The notes beneath the pieces were generated by a model. It was not told where the DNA came from, did not search any database, and saw only the letters and a program-made list of their open reading frames with translations. A DNA stretch of 64,000 bases from assembly GCA_029260765.1 (NCBI GenBank), contig JAJDCP010000124.1:32441-96440 (forward strand). Reading direction: 5' to 3'. This document shows, one piece after another, positions 35,792 through 45,402 of the stretch. The DNA is from Planctomycetota bacterium (GTDB taxonomy: Bacteria > Planctomycetota > J058 > JAJDCP01). Both the position numbers and the translations under genes were made by a program. Within the stretch, counting starts at the first letter, position 1, and the number at the start of each line of letters is the position of its first letter.

Positions 35792-36942
35792 GAGGTCCCT
35801 CGACCTCAGCCTACAACTCTGTGTCCAGGCGTGCAATCCCGGCCACTACACAACGTCAGGGGCCGGGTCTCGATCAGCGCAGCGTGCCGCAGCTCGAGTG
35901 GCTTCGCCGGCTGGTGTGCAGGTGCCAAGCCATGGGGAATCGCGTCGTGGCACCGGTGATGGCCGTTGAATCGTGGCAGAGTCGCCCGCTTCCGGGCCGG
36001 CCCACAGGCCTGCCTCCGCCCAGTTTGGGTGCCGATTCTCACCCGCTTCCGGTTTCGGGTTTCTTGCTGTCACACGGGATGGCAGGCTCGCCCCTGTTCG
36101 GGCAGGTCCGCGATGTTCCTGCGCTGCCCCCTCCAGAACGGCCCTTCGGTCCAGGCGCCAAGAGGCTTGGCGGCGAAACGCTTTCGGCCGAGGCCTGCGC
36201 ACTCTCTGCAGAAAGTCGTTCCTGGCAGACCGCAAGAGGCTTCGCGGCGGAAACGCACTCTTTTGAGAAGCATGCAGAGCGCTCTCTGCAGAAAGATGGT
36301 CCCCTGCTCTCGAGAAGGGCGGAAGGGGCAGCACCTCAGACCGCTGGCAGGCCAGTGCGGTGCCTCTCGGGGTGGAATTCGGTGCGTGGCGTCTGCTGTT
36401 CTATGCGGGCTCGGAGGTCAGACAAACAACGACAAGCGGTGTCGCGGCAGGGCCGTTGTGCCGTTCCCTGCCCACCCGCGCCACAGAGTCCCGCCTGAGC
36501 GGCAGCTTCGGTTCACGCTCGCCAGCATCCACGTCATGCAGTGCGTGACCCCGGCGGGCAGCTTCACGAAGACCACGAAACCCTCCTCGGCGGCGCGGGA
36601 GCGCCTGGCGAGCCTTGGTGTGCAGCCGCCACGGAAACTTCTCACCGTGGCGACGGCATCAAAGGCATAGGCCAAGATCTACATACACGCGCATACAAGG
36701 TGTGCTCCCCGTGAGCGCCTAAAATCCACGGGTTGGGACCATTCGTGTGTGTCTGCCGTTTCCAAACCCGGGTCCTGCCTCGCGCAGCTGGACTGAGGAT
36801 TCGCCCGTCGCCCACATTTCAGGCGCCTACGACAATCTTCAGCGGCCAGCGATTCCCTCCAGCTGGTCGTGACTTGTGATGCCCAGCTTGCACCCACCAC
36901 CAAAGGTCGAGATGCTATGACCCAGCTTGCCGAATGCGAACA
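35792..36942. other. Non-coding stretch with a 74-bp-spaced duplication
   Basis: No credible gene is seen in about 1.15 kb; the open frames are GC-driven or low-complexity. The right third becomes AT-richer. An imperfect duplication occupies 36159-36310 and is listed separately. Confidence 0.5.
36159..36310. repeat. Imperfect tandem duplication in non-coding DNA
   Basis: CAAGAGGCTTGGCGGCGAAACGC at 36159 recurs with few changes at 36233, and ACTCTCTGCAGAAAG at 36201 recurs as GCTCTCTGCAGAAAG at 36291. The 74- and 90-bp spacings are not both multiples of three, so it is not a protein repeat. Confidence 0.55.
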
Positions 36943-37398
36943 CTATGCGCCCTCTGTATAGAACAACAGCAGACATAGGCCAAAGCACAGTCCTGAAAGC
37001 AACTGGAGACATGAAAAAGCCAATATCAGCCAGTTTTTATGCCTTAGAGCGCGGGCGCCGAGAAACAAACAGACAGCTGACGATACAGGCGACAGGCGAC
37101 CGCAGAAGAGAACGATATCGTAGGATCGACTACGATCTAGTAGGAGAATGGTGGCGGCCACCAAATGAACAGCCATCTGAATATTCAGAGCATAGTGGGA
37201 CTTGTCCTCAGAAGAATTGGTTGATATCTGAGGGGTCAGAGGCATGTCAGATGATTCGTTCAGCGCTGGATTCCTCGAGTTGATTTTTGTCAGGCAAACA
37301 CCAAGCGCACAGAGGCATCCGAGGAGATTCAAGTGAATGATAGCAAGCGCCAGAAATTCGTAGCTGTCGATGAGGCCGAAGACTATTGCCACATTCAT
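36943..37398 (-). CDS. Four-helix membrane protein (candidate RHS immunity)
   Basis: 151 residues from the ATG at 37398. Four hydrophobic segments are visible: EFLALAIIHLNLLGCLCALG, QMAVHLVAATILLLD, DIVLFCGRLSPVSSAVCLFLG and WLILAFSCLQLLSGLCFGL. Base composition is clearly less GC-rich than the flanking genes, a common mark of recently acquired immunity or toxin genes. It lies about 400 nt downstream of the RHS gene on the same strand, where immunity genes of RHS/polymorphic toxins are usually found. The immunity role is inferred from position and topology only. The gap to the RHS stop is larger than usual. Confidence 0.6.
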   Translation of the reverse strand: MNVAIVFGLIDSYEFLALAIIHLNLLGCLCALGVCLTKINSRNPALNESSDMPLTPQISTNSSEDKSHYALNIQMAVHLVAATILLLDRSRSYDIVLFCGRLSPVSSAVCLFLGARALRHKNWLILAFSCLQLLSGLCFGLCLLLFYTEGA

Positions 37399-37797
37399 AT
37401 TCACACCTGAGCCTTGATTAGCCTGTCGGTGAATCGTATGCTGACGTCTCGCAATCGCCACGCATTTAGAGATTCCCGCCTGAAACAGATACGCTTACAG
37501 CAGCATGTTCACCTTATCCTCACTCGCTCGCTGACGATAACATGGCAATGGGCGCACCGGAAGAAGCCCTTTGGACTCGCGACGTGTCGGCAAAGGCGCA
37601 TTCCGTCGTTGACCAACCTCGCTCCGGGACTTGCATGAAGGGCCGCTGTCCCGCATCCTGCCGTCACCGGTTACTCACAGATCACAGCTGAGGTCTTCTT
37701 CCGGTGTGCCCCATGGCAATATGCGGTGCGCTGCTTTCGTGACCGTGACATGGCATTTCGGTACGCCTCGACAATTCTCCGCAGGCCCCAGCGGCCA
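37399..37797. other. Non-coding gap between RHS and membrane protein
   Basis: About 400 nt of mixed composition. I see no gene with a ribosome-binding site. A degraded toxin tip or a promoter for the membrane-protein gene could lie here. Confidence 0.4.
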
Positions 37798-40700
37798 TCA
37801 AGGTTTTCTGTGTGCTGTGCGCGGGGGCGGCGTGTAGCTTGGCATGAAGCCTCGCAATCCAGGGTATGGATCAGCATCCTCGCCTTGGTACGGTTGATCC
37901 ACGGTAACGTGCAGCTTGGGGCATGGATTTCCGGCGGGATCGCTCCCCTGGTTCGGTGGCCAGATTTGGTTGTACAATTCCCAGCCCAGTTCTTTCCACG
38001 GCTCCACGTCGTATTGCGAGTGCAGGCGGACCATTCGCCAGAAATTTGCGCTGAAAATGTTCGTCGCGCCAGGGCCGAACAAGTCTGGCGACCCAGCCCC
38101 CTTTCCAGATGTGATGAGCATACCATTGCAGCCGGAATCAACGCTACCGAGAGGGTTTGTGCGGGCAGCTTCAGCCGCCTTCAGATCCAAGTGAGGAACG
38201 CCAAGGCAGCCGGCCAATGCAATCTGCAGCTGTTCAACATTGAAAGGCCAGCCCGGCACGTCATCTGTTAAGGCGTGCGCTTCAGGCCAATCGGGTGCGT
38301 CAGGTGCCGACCTTGACGTACACACCCGAAGGTAGCAACACTGTTGGCCTGGGACGAAGCGGCCAACAGGCACGTTGGTTGCGGTTCGATAGCATCTGCT
38401 GGCTCCGGTATGGAAATCGCTTATGAGTGCGCTGCTCTCCACAAATCGGGGATCGTTCATTGTGGTGCTCTCGCAACACGGGCAGTCGGGTAGGGCAGCT
38501 GCTGCAAAAGCCCGCGCATTGCGGGCGGACTTGAGTCCGCTTGAGCCCGATAAGTCGGCAAATCCAAACGGGCTGATGCCGGCAAATGAGTATTGGCCTT
38601 CAGCGATGAAGCTGAATGAGAGTGGATCCCTAGACAAGAACAACCCCAGCCCCGGATGGTAAGACCTCATCCTGAACTGATACAGCTCCGTCAGCGAATC
38701 CCACTCGCGCCCCTGGAACAGATAGCTCCAGCTGTACAGCGAGCTCGCCCGCGGACCAAACGTCCCGGTCAGCACCGTCGGCGACCCGTACGGGTCGTAC
38801 ACGTACCGCTCGAGCATGACTCCCTCGGTGCTCCTGACCAGGCTCGAGATGCTCCACATGCGGTCCTTCAGCGCGTAAATGACCGCATCCTCGCCGGCTC
38901 CCTTCTCTCGACGCACCAGGTCATCGATGTACCGAATGCCCCACACATACTGGGCGTCGGCCGTCGTCAAGGCGTTCAGCCGCTCTTCGACCACCTGCCA
39001 GCCTAGCGAATAGTAGAAGTGCCGAACGTCAGTCTGATCGTCCGACGTCTGCCTGCGCATTAGCCCGTCGTAGGCGAACTCGGCGATCGTCGTCGTTCCC
39101 GCGACCACCTTGACCAGCCGGTTCCAGCCGTCCCACGTCAGCGCGTAGCCTTCTGTCAGGTCTGCGGGCTGAGGAACGGTGGTCATGTTCCCGGCCAGGT
39201 CGTACTCGGGCACAACCCAGTTCGTCAGGTCGACGATTTCGTTGACCTCGTTGAACTCGCGCCGCTGCTTCCAGGTCGTCTGCCCGTCTTGGACGAAGTA
39301 GCCGTTCCAGTTGCCGGTGGCGTCGAGGGCGTAGACCTCGCGATGGTCGGGGTCGGCCACTACGCCGGTGCCCGTGTTGATGGTGCCGCGTTTGGCATCG
39401 GTCAGCCGATTGAGCGCATCGTAGCTGTACTGGTTGCCGAAGTCCGTGTCAACGTTATTGTATGCGTACACAGGACTTGAGTTTCGATCGTATCCATACT
39501 TGAAACGGTCGAGGTCTGACTCGTCGTGATAGGTCCAGAGCATGTCGATGATCCGGTTGAATCGGTCGAAGCCTGCGTACGCATGGGCCGTTCCATGGTC
39601 AATCTTCATGACTACGGCTGCTTCCTCGTAGCCAACGTGCACGAAAGTCGACATGCCCAGATACCGGTATAGGGCGAATATGTTCGTCCCATCACTTAGG
39701 TCGTCTACGCGCGACATCTTGTCGGCTGCACTGGCAGCTGCGCCGTAGTTCACGTAGAGACGGGTGCCGTCCGGAGGGTCGCGACGCGTGGGCCGAGAGT
39801 CCTTTGCGTACTCGCCGGACGAGGGCGTTGCGTCGTAGTGGTTCCAGATGTACGGCGTCGACCCGTCCTTCGCCCCGCTGTGCTCCTGGTACTGTTTTGT
39901 GACCTGGCCCAAATTGTTGTATTCGTTCACGACCTCATTCTTCACAACGCTCGCCCCATCATAGGACGTGATGTTCTCGACCAGCCCGCGCACTTCGTAG
40001 CTCAGGCCGATTTTCATGATGGCCGTGTCGATGTTCAGGCCCACAGCCAGCAGCTCGTCGGCCGTCGTGCGTCCCAGCTTGTCGAATGTATAGGCGTGCA
40101 CGGTGCCGTTCTGGTCGGTCCATTCCTTGACCTGCCCGAGCCGGTTGTAGGCCTGGCTGGTCACGTCCAGCTTTCCGCCGGGGAAGCGCATCTCACGCAA
40201 CAGGCTGTTCGAGGCCAAATCCGACTTCGGGTCGCTCACCCCCCACACGTACGATGTCACTTGGTCGCCCGTGTCGGCATTCTTTGCGGTGACGCTTGCG
40301 AGGCGGCCGGAGGAATCATAGGCCTGCTCGACCGTGATGTTGGCGTCGCTGGCTGTCGAGCCCACCAGGTAGTTCTGGATGGTCGCCACCGGCCTGCCGG
40401 CGTCATCGAAATCTCTGTGGGTCACGCGCGCCATGGGATCTACGCTCTCGAACGCTTCGCCACGGTCATTGTAGCTGGTCTCGCTGACCAGCACATCGTC
40501 GCTGCGTGCAGGCACCGAGGCCGGCCTGACGAGGGCCACTCCGCCGTTCGTGCCGTACACAGCGGTGGCCACGGGCCGGCCCGTACCATCGAAGTAGCTG
40601 GCAGTGTACTGCGGCCGGGCGTCCGTCCCCGCTTCCAAGGGCCCGGTTGTCGTCGTGTCGTCGTGGTAGCGCTGCAGCAGGGTGCGCTGGATGGCTTGGC

Positions 40701-43644
40701 TCGCCTCATTGTAGACCGTGTCCACCTGATCGAAGAAGTAGTCGTTCCCACCACTCTCATAGCCCACAGTCGAGCGTGTCACCCGGCCAACGCCGTCAAA
40801 TGTGCTTTTCCGCACCGGAGCCGCGTTGCCCGAGGTGGTTTCGATGACCTGGCCCTTCCCATCGCGGAAGGTGTTCTCGAGCACCAGGCTATCGCCGGTC
40901 GACCCGTCCGAGGGATCGACCGCGACCTGCACTCGCTTGTAGACCCGTCCCAGATCGTCGAATGAGGTCTGGCTGCGCGCCACCAGGTTGCCGCCCGAAG
41001 TCGTGTCCTTGCGGTCGACCTGCGTCACCTGGTTCAGGTTGTCGTAGGTGTTGATCTGATAGAAGTCGACCTCGCCATCGATCGCCGTCTGGCGGCTTCG
41101 GAAGTCATAGATGAAGCTGGTGACCCGGTTGTTCGCAGCATCGTCGTCCACAAACTGAGTCTGCTGCGTCAGGTTTCCATCGCCGGCGTCGCTGCCCCCG
41201 TCATAGACGTTCGCGGTGACCTGCACCATGTTGTTGCCGGTGGCCCCACCACCGCCGGGATCTGCATCCGTGGCGCCGGTGTCGTCCGTCCCGGTCCAGG
41301 CCTCCGTGGGCTTGCTGCGCACATCGAAGACGGTGCGACTGATGTCCCCAGCCGGGCTCTTCGTCATGTTGCGCCGATCCATCGAATCGTAGCCAAAACT
41401 GGTCTCGAGGTAACTGGTCCCGGCGCTTCCCTCCCCCGAGCTCGGGATGGATGTGTACTGGCGCTGCGAGGTCATGTCCCCGTCGTTCGCATACTGCGTG
41501 GTCGACCACCTGCACCAGGTCGACTGCGGGAACTCGTCGGTCGGGCTCAAACGGCCGTCCGTCGATTCCCTGACGGCCTGGATCGAGTCCGTCGTGCGGC
41601 CGTTGTGATCCATCTTCTGGATCGAGACTGGATTGACCAGGGTCTCCCGGTAGCCCTTCCCGGAAGCCGTCACCACGAAGCCTCGACTACTCCAGGCCTG
41701 ATGCTCTGCATCCTTGAAGACGGACCAGCTGGCTGTGCGGACGGACTGGCCCTCGGCGTCGTGCACGGGCCCCAGGCCCTGCGTCCTGCGGCCGAACACA
41801 TCCACCTCAAAGTCGCTGACGAGAGTGAGCCCGCCACCAGCCGGTGTGGTCCAGGCCGGCTGCTCGGGCAGGCCGGACACTTCGTTCATGTCGACGTCCC
41901 GAATCTCCTGAACCACAGACGCCACAACGCCGCCAGAGTTCGGGCCACCCCCCAGCCGGACACGATGGACGCCAGCGCCGCGGTAGGTAATGAAGCCGAG
42001 CTCGTCCTGGGCCCACAGGGGCACGCCCAGCACGTCGAAGATCTGCTTGCGGGTGTACGTCACTCCGTCGCCGTTCTGGCTCACGGGAATGACAGGCGGC
42101 GTGGTGGTCTTCTCCTTGGGCTGGACGGTGCCCGTGTGCCAGGTGAAAGCAAAGGCCGTGTCGATGTTCTGTGTGCCTGCCGTGTCGCGATAGACCTTGA
42201 CCAGCGACGGGAACCAGATTGTGACCGAGCCGGCGGTCCTCGAGGTCCAGGTCGTGTTCTTCTGCAGGATCGGCGTGCCTGTGTCCCCCTCTTTCAGATG
42301 GACATTCTCAAGGTAGCCTATCGCCCCTGTCGTGTAATAGCTGCGCGTTTCGATCTTCCCCGAGCTGGGGTTGAGCGTAACGTCGAGGTCCGCAATGGCG
42401 TCGTCGTAACTGGCCACCGCTGACGGCTCAGCGATCAGTGTGGGGAGGAAGTAGCTGGTGGAGTACTCGCGATTGTGCATCCATTCGTCTGATCCATCGG
42501 CGAGGATGCGAAGCAGGGCCTGTTGGTAGGCGTTCGCGTATAGGGTAGCCGTGCTGCTGTCGGGGTTGGTCTTGACGATCTTCTGAGCCCAGTTGTTGGC
42601 AGCAGCCGCGTGCGCGCTGTCCGTGTAGGCGAACGTCGTTTCGTACGAGCCAGCCTTGGCGACCGACTTCGTGACCTTCTTGCTGGTCGCGTCATACAAG
42701 AAAGCAAAGTCCGCATAGGCTTCAAGGCCGCCCTGGCCGGCCAGATAGCGGCGGTAAGACTCCGGGCTGAGGAACTCGTTCAGCAGGCTGTCGCTGTGAT
42801 AGGTCATCAGGTAGGTGCCGACTTCAGCGAACTCCATCCCCTCGGCAACTTCCTGTGTGACGGACTTCAGATCGCCGATGCTGCCCTGTTTCTCGCTCGC
42901 CGTGTAATAGGCGAGCGTCGAGCGGGATATCAACGTAAACGCAAGTTCATTCAGTTTCCGTCGAAGCGTCACCGTCGCCACCTGGAGCGCCTCGCCGACA
43001 CCTGTGGCTGCGTACGTGAAGACCACAGACTCCGTCACGGTATCCGTGGTGTATTCGCCAGGGACATCGAAGGACATCGAGAGCTCTGTGAGGTCGCCGG
43101 CGGTGCTGTAGCTTGCGTCCATAGTCTTGCCGCCAGGCGTGGTCATCGACTTGAGCTTGCCCCTCATCTGCGCGGGTGTTACGGTGTAATCGTGGAAGGT
43201 CCACTGGTGCCCGGACTTGGAGATGCAGACGAACTCGTCGCTTCCTCCGTCGTGCGTAAGTGTCGCCTTCGCGCCAAGTTGTGGCGGGTATGACGAGGCG
43301 CTGGCGCCGAACAGGAGCTCGTCCTTGGCGCCAAATATGACGGCCGCCGAGCCATCCCCGGAGTACTCCACGATCCACGGCAGGTTGGGGACCACGTTGT
43401 TTCCAAATCCAAGCCCTGCAGTCACTTGAGAGCAGTCCTGCTGGATCTGGGCTGAGGTCTCGAGCTTGACCCACCGGTTGAGTCGAATGGTCATTGCGGC
43501 CCGACCATCGGACATACTGACGCCGGTCTTGGCATCAGACGAAGAGCACTCGTCACAGCAGGATTCACATCCCTCGGGGGCAACAAGAAGAATCTGTGGT
43601 AGCGCGCCGGAAACAAGTGTTCCGCAAGTCAGGCAATCAGGCAT
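37798..43644 (-). CDS. RHS/YD-repeat protein with variable C-terminal tip
   Basis: 1948 residues. The N-terminus has a Cys-rich start (CLTCG, CESCCDEC) and no signal peptide. From about residue 700 there are many YD-type repeats (YDSMDRRNMTKSPAGD, YNRLGQVKEWTDQNG, YDALNRLTDAKRG, YDLAGNMTT). The RHS core follows (YLFQGREWDSLTELYQFRMRSYHPGLGLFLSRDPL). After GFADLSG about 250 residues form an unrelated, Cys-containing tip (CPCC, QQCCYLRVC, NGMLITSGKGAG) typical in position for a polymorphic toxin domain. RHS shells encapsulate such tips and deliver them on contact or by secretion. The tip's activity is not recognisable. The gene takes up a quarter of the island. Confidence 0.88.
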   Translation of the reverse strand: MPDCLTCGTLVSGALPQILLVAPEGCESCCDECSSSDAKTGVSMSDGRAAMTIRLNRWVKLETSAQIQQDCSQVTAGLGFGNNVVPNLPWIVEYSGDGSAAVIFGAKDELLFGASASSYPPQLGAKATLTHDGGSDEFVCISKSGHQWTFHDYTVTPAQMRGKLKSMTTPGGKTMDASYSTAGDLTELSMSFDVPGEYTTDTVTESVVFTYAATGVGEALQVATVTLRRKLNELAFTLISRSTLAYYTASEKQGSIGDLKSVTQEVAEGMEFAEVGTYLMTYHSDSLLNEFLSPESYRRYLAGQGGLEAYADFAFLYDATSKKVTKSVAKAGSYETTFAYTDSAHAAAANNWAQKIVKTNPDSSTATLYANAYQQALLRILADGSDEWMHNREYSTSYFLPTLIAEPSAVASYDDAIADLDVTLNPSSGKIETRSYYTTGAIGYLENVHLKEGDTGTPILQKNTTWTSRTAGSVTIWFPSLVKVYRDTAGTQNIDTAFAFTWHTGTVQPKEKTTTPPVIPVSQNGDGVTYTRKQIFDVLGVPLWAQDELGFITYRGAGVHRVRLGGGPNSGGVVASVVQEIRDVDMNEVSGLPEQPAWTTPAGGGLTLVSDFEVDVFGRRTQGLGPVHDAEGQSVRTASWSVFKDAEHQAWSSRGFVVTASGKGYRETLVNPVSIQKMDHNGRTTDSIQAVRESTDGRLSPTDEFPQSTWCRWSTTQYANDGDMTSQRQYTSIPSSGEGSAGTSYLETSFGYDSMDRRNMTKSPAGDISRTVFDVRSKPTEAWTGTDDTGATDADPGGGGATGNNMVQVTANVYDGGSDAGDGNLTQQTQFVDDDAANNRVTSFIYDFRSRQTAIDGEVDFYQINTYDNLNQVTQVDRKDTTSGGNLVARSQTSFDDLGRVYKRVQVAVDPSDGSTGDSLVLENTFRDGKGQVIETTSGNAAPVRKSTFDGVGRVTRSTVGYESGGNDYFFDQVDTVYNEASQAIQRTLLQRYHDDTTTTGPLEAGTDARPQYTASYFDGTGRPVATAVYGTNGGVALVRPASVPARSDDVLVSETSYNDRGEAFESVDPMARVTHRDFDDAGRPVATIQNYLVGSTASDANITVEQAYDSSGRLASVTAKNADTGDQVTSYVWGVSDPKSDLASNSLLREMRFPGGKLDVTSQAYNRLGQVKEWTDQNGTVHAYTFDKLGRTTADELLAVGLNIDTAIMKIGLSYEVRGLVENITSYDGASVVKNEVVNEYNNLGQVTKQYQEHSGAKDGSTPYIWNHYDATPSSGEYAKDSRPTRRDPPDGTRLYVNYGAAASAADKMSRVDDLSDGTNIFALYRYLGMSTFVHVGYEEAAVVMKIDHGTAHAYAGFDRFNRIIDMLWTYHDESDLDRFKYGYDRNSSPVYAYNNVDTDFGNQYSYDALNRLTDAKRGTINTGTGVVADPDHREVYALDATGNWNGYFVQDGQTTWKQRREFNEVNEIVDLTNWVVPEYDLAGNMTTVPQPADLTEGYALTWDGWNRLVKVVAGTTTIAEFAYDGLMRRQTSDDQTDVRHFYYSLGWQVVEERLNALTTADAQYVWGIRYIDDLVRREKGAGEDAVIYALKDRMWSISSLVRSTEGVMLERYVYDPYGSPTVLTGTFGPRASSLYSWSYLFQGREWDSLTELYQFRMRSYHPGLGLFLSRDPLSFSFIAEGQYSFAGISPFGFADLSGSSGLKSARNARAFAAAALPDCPCCESTTMNDPRFVESSALISDFHTGASRCYRTATNVPVGRFVPGQQCCYLRVCTSRSAPDAPDWPEAHALTDDVPGWPFNVEQLQIALAGCLGVPHLDLKAAEAARTNPLGSVDSGCNGMLITSGKGAGSPDLFGPGATNIFSANFWRMVRLHSQYDVEPWKELGWELYNQIWPPNQGSDPAGNPCPKLHVTVDQPYQGEDADPYPGLRGFMPSYTPPPRTAHRKP

Positions 43645-43990
43645 GGTTCACTCCAAATCTTGACAGGGGTCATCGCTCAAACACCGGAGACCACAATTCT
43701 GCAGGAAGCGGTAGAATCATCAATTAGACGATTTCGGTCGTATTGGCCCAAGTCAAAGGGATTGCTCGAGTAGACCACAAGTATCAATTTTTGGTTTCTT
43801 GGATCAAGCCACGAGGCGTCCGGTAAGGGCAATGCCACTGGCTAGTCATGCGCTCGAGAGGGGTGCGCCGCCCCGTGATCGGCGGCCTCGGTGGCTTCGA
43901 GTCGGCTAGCTGCGAACCACCTGTTCCCAGCCACTAAATGAGCCAGAAGTCGCCTGGGCTGAAGCGGTTGCAGGGGCGGGGACGCCAGGG
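43645..43990. other. Intergenic region upstream of RHS gene
   Basis: About 350 nt without a credible gene. It must contain the RHS promoter; the part nearest the RHS start is AT-richer than its surroundings. No repeat or strong hairpin was seen. Confidence 0.4.
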
Positions 43991-44653
43991 CTAGCGGACC
44001 TGCTTGCAGGCCCCGCGAAACTCACAGCCACACGCTCTGCAGGCGATGGCCGCAGCCTTGAACGTGCGCGGACTCATCCGCATCTTCCGGGGTGGTTGGC
44101 AAGCGCACACATACAAGGGCCGTCTCGGCTTCGCATGGGCTGTGCGAGCCGCTGGCGCACGCCGATAGCCGGTCGCGATACTGCGGAGCGCTTCGATCTC
44201 TTGGGCATACTTTTTGCGAACGAAGTCGCTCAAGCGGGTGTGATTGAAGCCCCAGGGCTTGCGCTTCGCGACTTCGAGGTCGAGCTCGAGGGCCAGGTGG
44301 AGGAACCTGGCGTTGTGGTAGCGCCCATCCTTCCCAGTGTCCTTCACCCCTCGGGCAAAGGCCAGGCCGTGCGAGGCTTCGTGAAGCAGAACTGCCAGCA
44401 GACGCTCGCCCGGGTCTCTCTCGTAGACCACGCCCGAGCAATCCGGCGCCAGCAGTCCGCTGCCGATGGTGACCTCTGAGGTGCCATCGGCTGCCCAGCT
44501 CGACGTTGCCCAGTGCCCGAGTTTCAGTGGCCGGCCCCCTTGGACGTGCCCTGCCAGGACCATCGCCGCTACCGGAACCTGCCTGTGCCGGTGGCGAATC
44601 GCCAGCCAGGTGCGATCGAGCGCAAGAACCAGCCTTCCCGCCTGCAGGTTCAT
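43991..44653 (-). CDS. SprT-like zinc metallopeptidase
   Basis: 220 residues. The ATG at 44653 overlaps the upstream stop as ATGA. The zinc motif HEASH (91-95, HExxH) lies in LLHEASHGLAFARG; H113 in GRYHNARF is a good third ligand. The C-terminus carries a Cys cluster (YVCACQ...CRACGCEF) like the zinc-ribbon of SprT/Spartan-type proteases. Such proteins are linked to DNA-protein crosslink repair and occur in mobile elements. Residues 1-90 are a predicted alpha/beta fold. The enzymatic class is well supported; the substrate is unknown. Confidence 0.82.
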   Translation of the reverse strand: MNLQAGRLVLALDRTWLAIRHRHRQVPVAAMVLAGHVQGGRPLKLGHWATSSWAADGTSEVTIGSGLLAPDCSGVVYERDPGERLLAVLLHEASHGLAFARGVKDTGKDGRYHNARFLHLALELDLEVAKRKPWGFNHTRLSDFVRKKYAQEIEALRSIATGYRRAPAARTAHAKPRRPLYVCACQPPRKMRMSPRTFKAAAIACRACGCEFRGACKQVR

Positions 44654-45177
44654 GACTCCCTCGGGCAGGCGGTTCCCAGCTTCTGGCCCACAGGGCGGCA
44701 CGTCGGGCGGTCAGGCAATGGCATGGCCCGTGCTTCGATCTGCGCCCACCTGGCGGCCTGAGTGTTCACCAACTCGAGCGGCTGTGCGAGCTCGGGCACC
44801 AGCTGCAGGTCGCCGCAGGCATGTTCGCGGGCCAATGCCAACAGGTCGACCTCGAGCAGGGCCAGGGCTGCCTGCTGCGTTAGGCCGCTGCGCTGAAGGT
44901 CAAGGGCTTCGAGCTCGGCGATCCAGTTCGAGCCTACGCGCAACACCCGCACGGTGAAGCGGCCATCAGAGTCTGGCTCGATTTCCTGCTCGGGCATCAC
45001 CACTGCGAAGCCCGCTCGGTCCGACGCTGCCCACAGCAGGGACTTGGCGTGCCGCAGCATCTCGGCGATGACCGTCGCCGGCGTCGGGCCGTGCCGGACG
45101 ATGCCCATGCCGAGCAGTCCGCCGACGTAGCCGCCAAGCGGGTCCGCAATCATCGTGATGTGGAGGGGCTGTTTCAA
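44650..45177 (-). CDS. Hypothetical protein coupled to SprT-like gene
   Basis: 175 residues. Begins MKQPLHITMIADPLGGYVGG. The centre (TPATVIAEMLRHAKSLLWAASDR, EPDSDGRFTVRVLRVGSNWIAELEAL) is alpha/beta, followed by a Leu/Ala-rich helical region (QQAALALLEVDLLALAREHA). Its stop overlaps the protease start (ATGA), so the two are co-translated. No motif or family is recognised. Confidence 0.65.
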   Translation of the reverse strand: MKQPLHITMIADPLGGYVGGLLGMGIVRHGPTPATVIAEMLRHAKSLLWAASDRAGFAVVMPEQEIEPDSDGRFTVRVLRVGSNWIAELEALDLQRSGLTQQAALALLEVDLLALAREHACGDLQLVPELAQPLELVNTQAARWAQIEARAMPLPDRPTCRPVGQKLGTACPRES

Positions 45178-45186
45178 GGCGACTCC

Positions 45187-45402
45187 TCAAGACCCAGGCT
45201 CTGGCGGCAGGTCACCGGACAGTTCAGCCAGCTCCGCCTCGATCGCAGCCAGACCCTTCGAGACTGCCAGCCGAAGGACAGAGCTGCGCGACCAGGAGCC
45301 CCAGGCATATTCCCTGGAGGCCTGCAGCTGCGGCACCAACGCATCGGCCGCGTCCCGCAACACAGCCGGCAGGCGCAGGCTGACTACGATCTCTTCGGCC
45401 AT
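45187..45402 (-). CDS. Small RHH-like hypothetical protein
   Basis: 71 residues. GGGAGG five bases before the ATG at 45402 fixes the start. The strand-helix-helix order (EEIVVSLRLPAVLRDAADALV, then SRSSVLRLAVSKGLAAIEAEL) fits a CopG/Arc-type ribbon-helix-helix protein. It is the first gene of a three-gene leftward train (10 nt to the next). It may autoregulate that train. No other evidence is visible. Confidence 0.65.
   Translation of the reverse strand: MAEEIVVSLRLPAVLRDAADALVPQLQASREYAWGSWSRSSVLRLAVSKGLAAIEAELAELSGDLPPEPGS

Noticed and set aside
35821..36670. Plus-strand frames of 225-234 codons
   Set aside because: They overlap each other in different frames, contain the out-of-frame 74-bp duplication and have no ribosome-binding site or domain.
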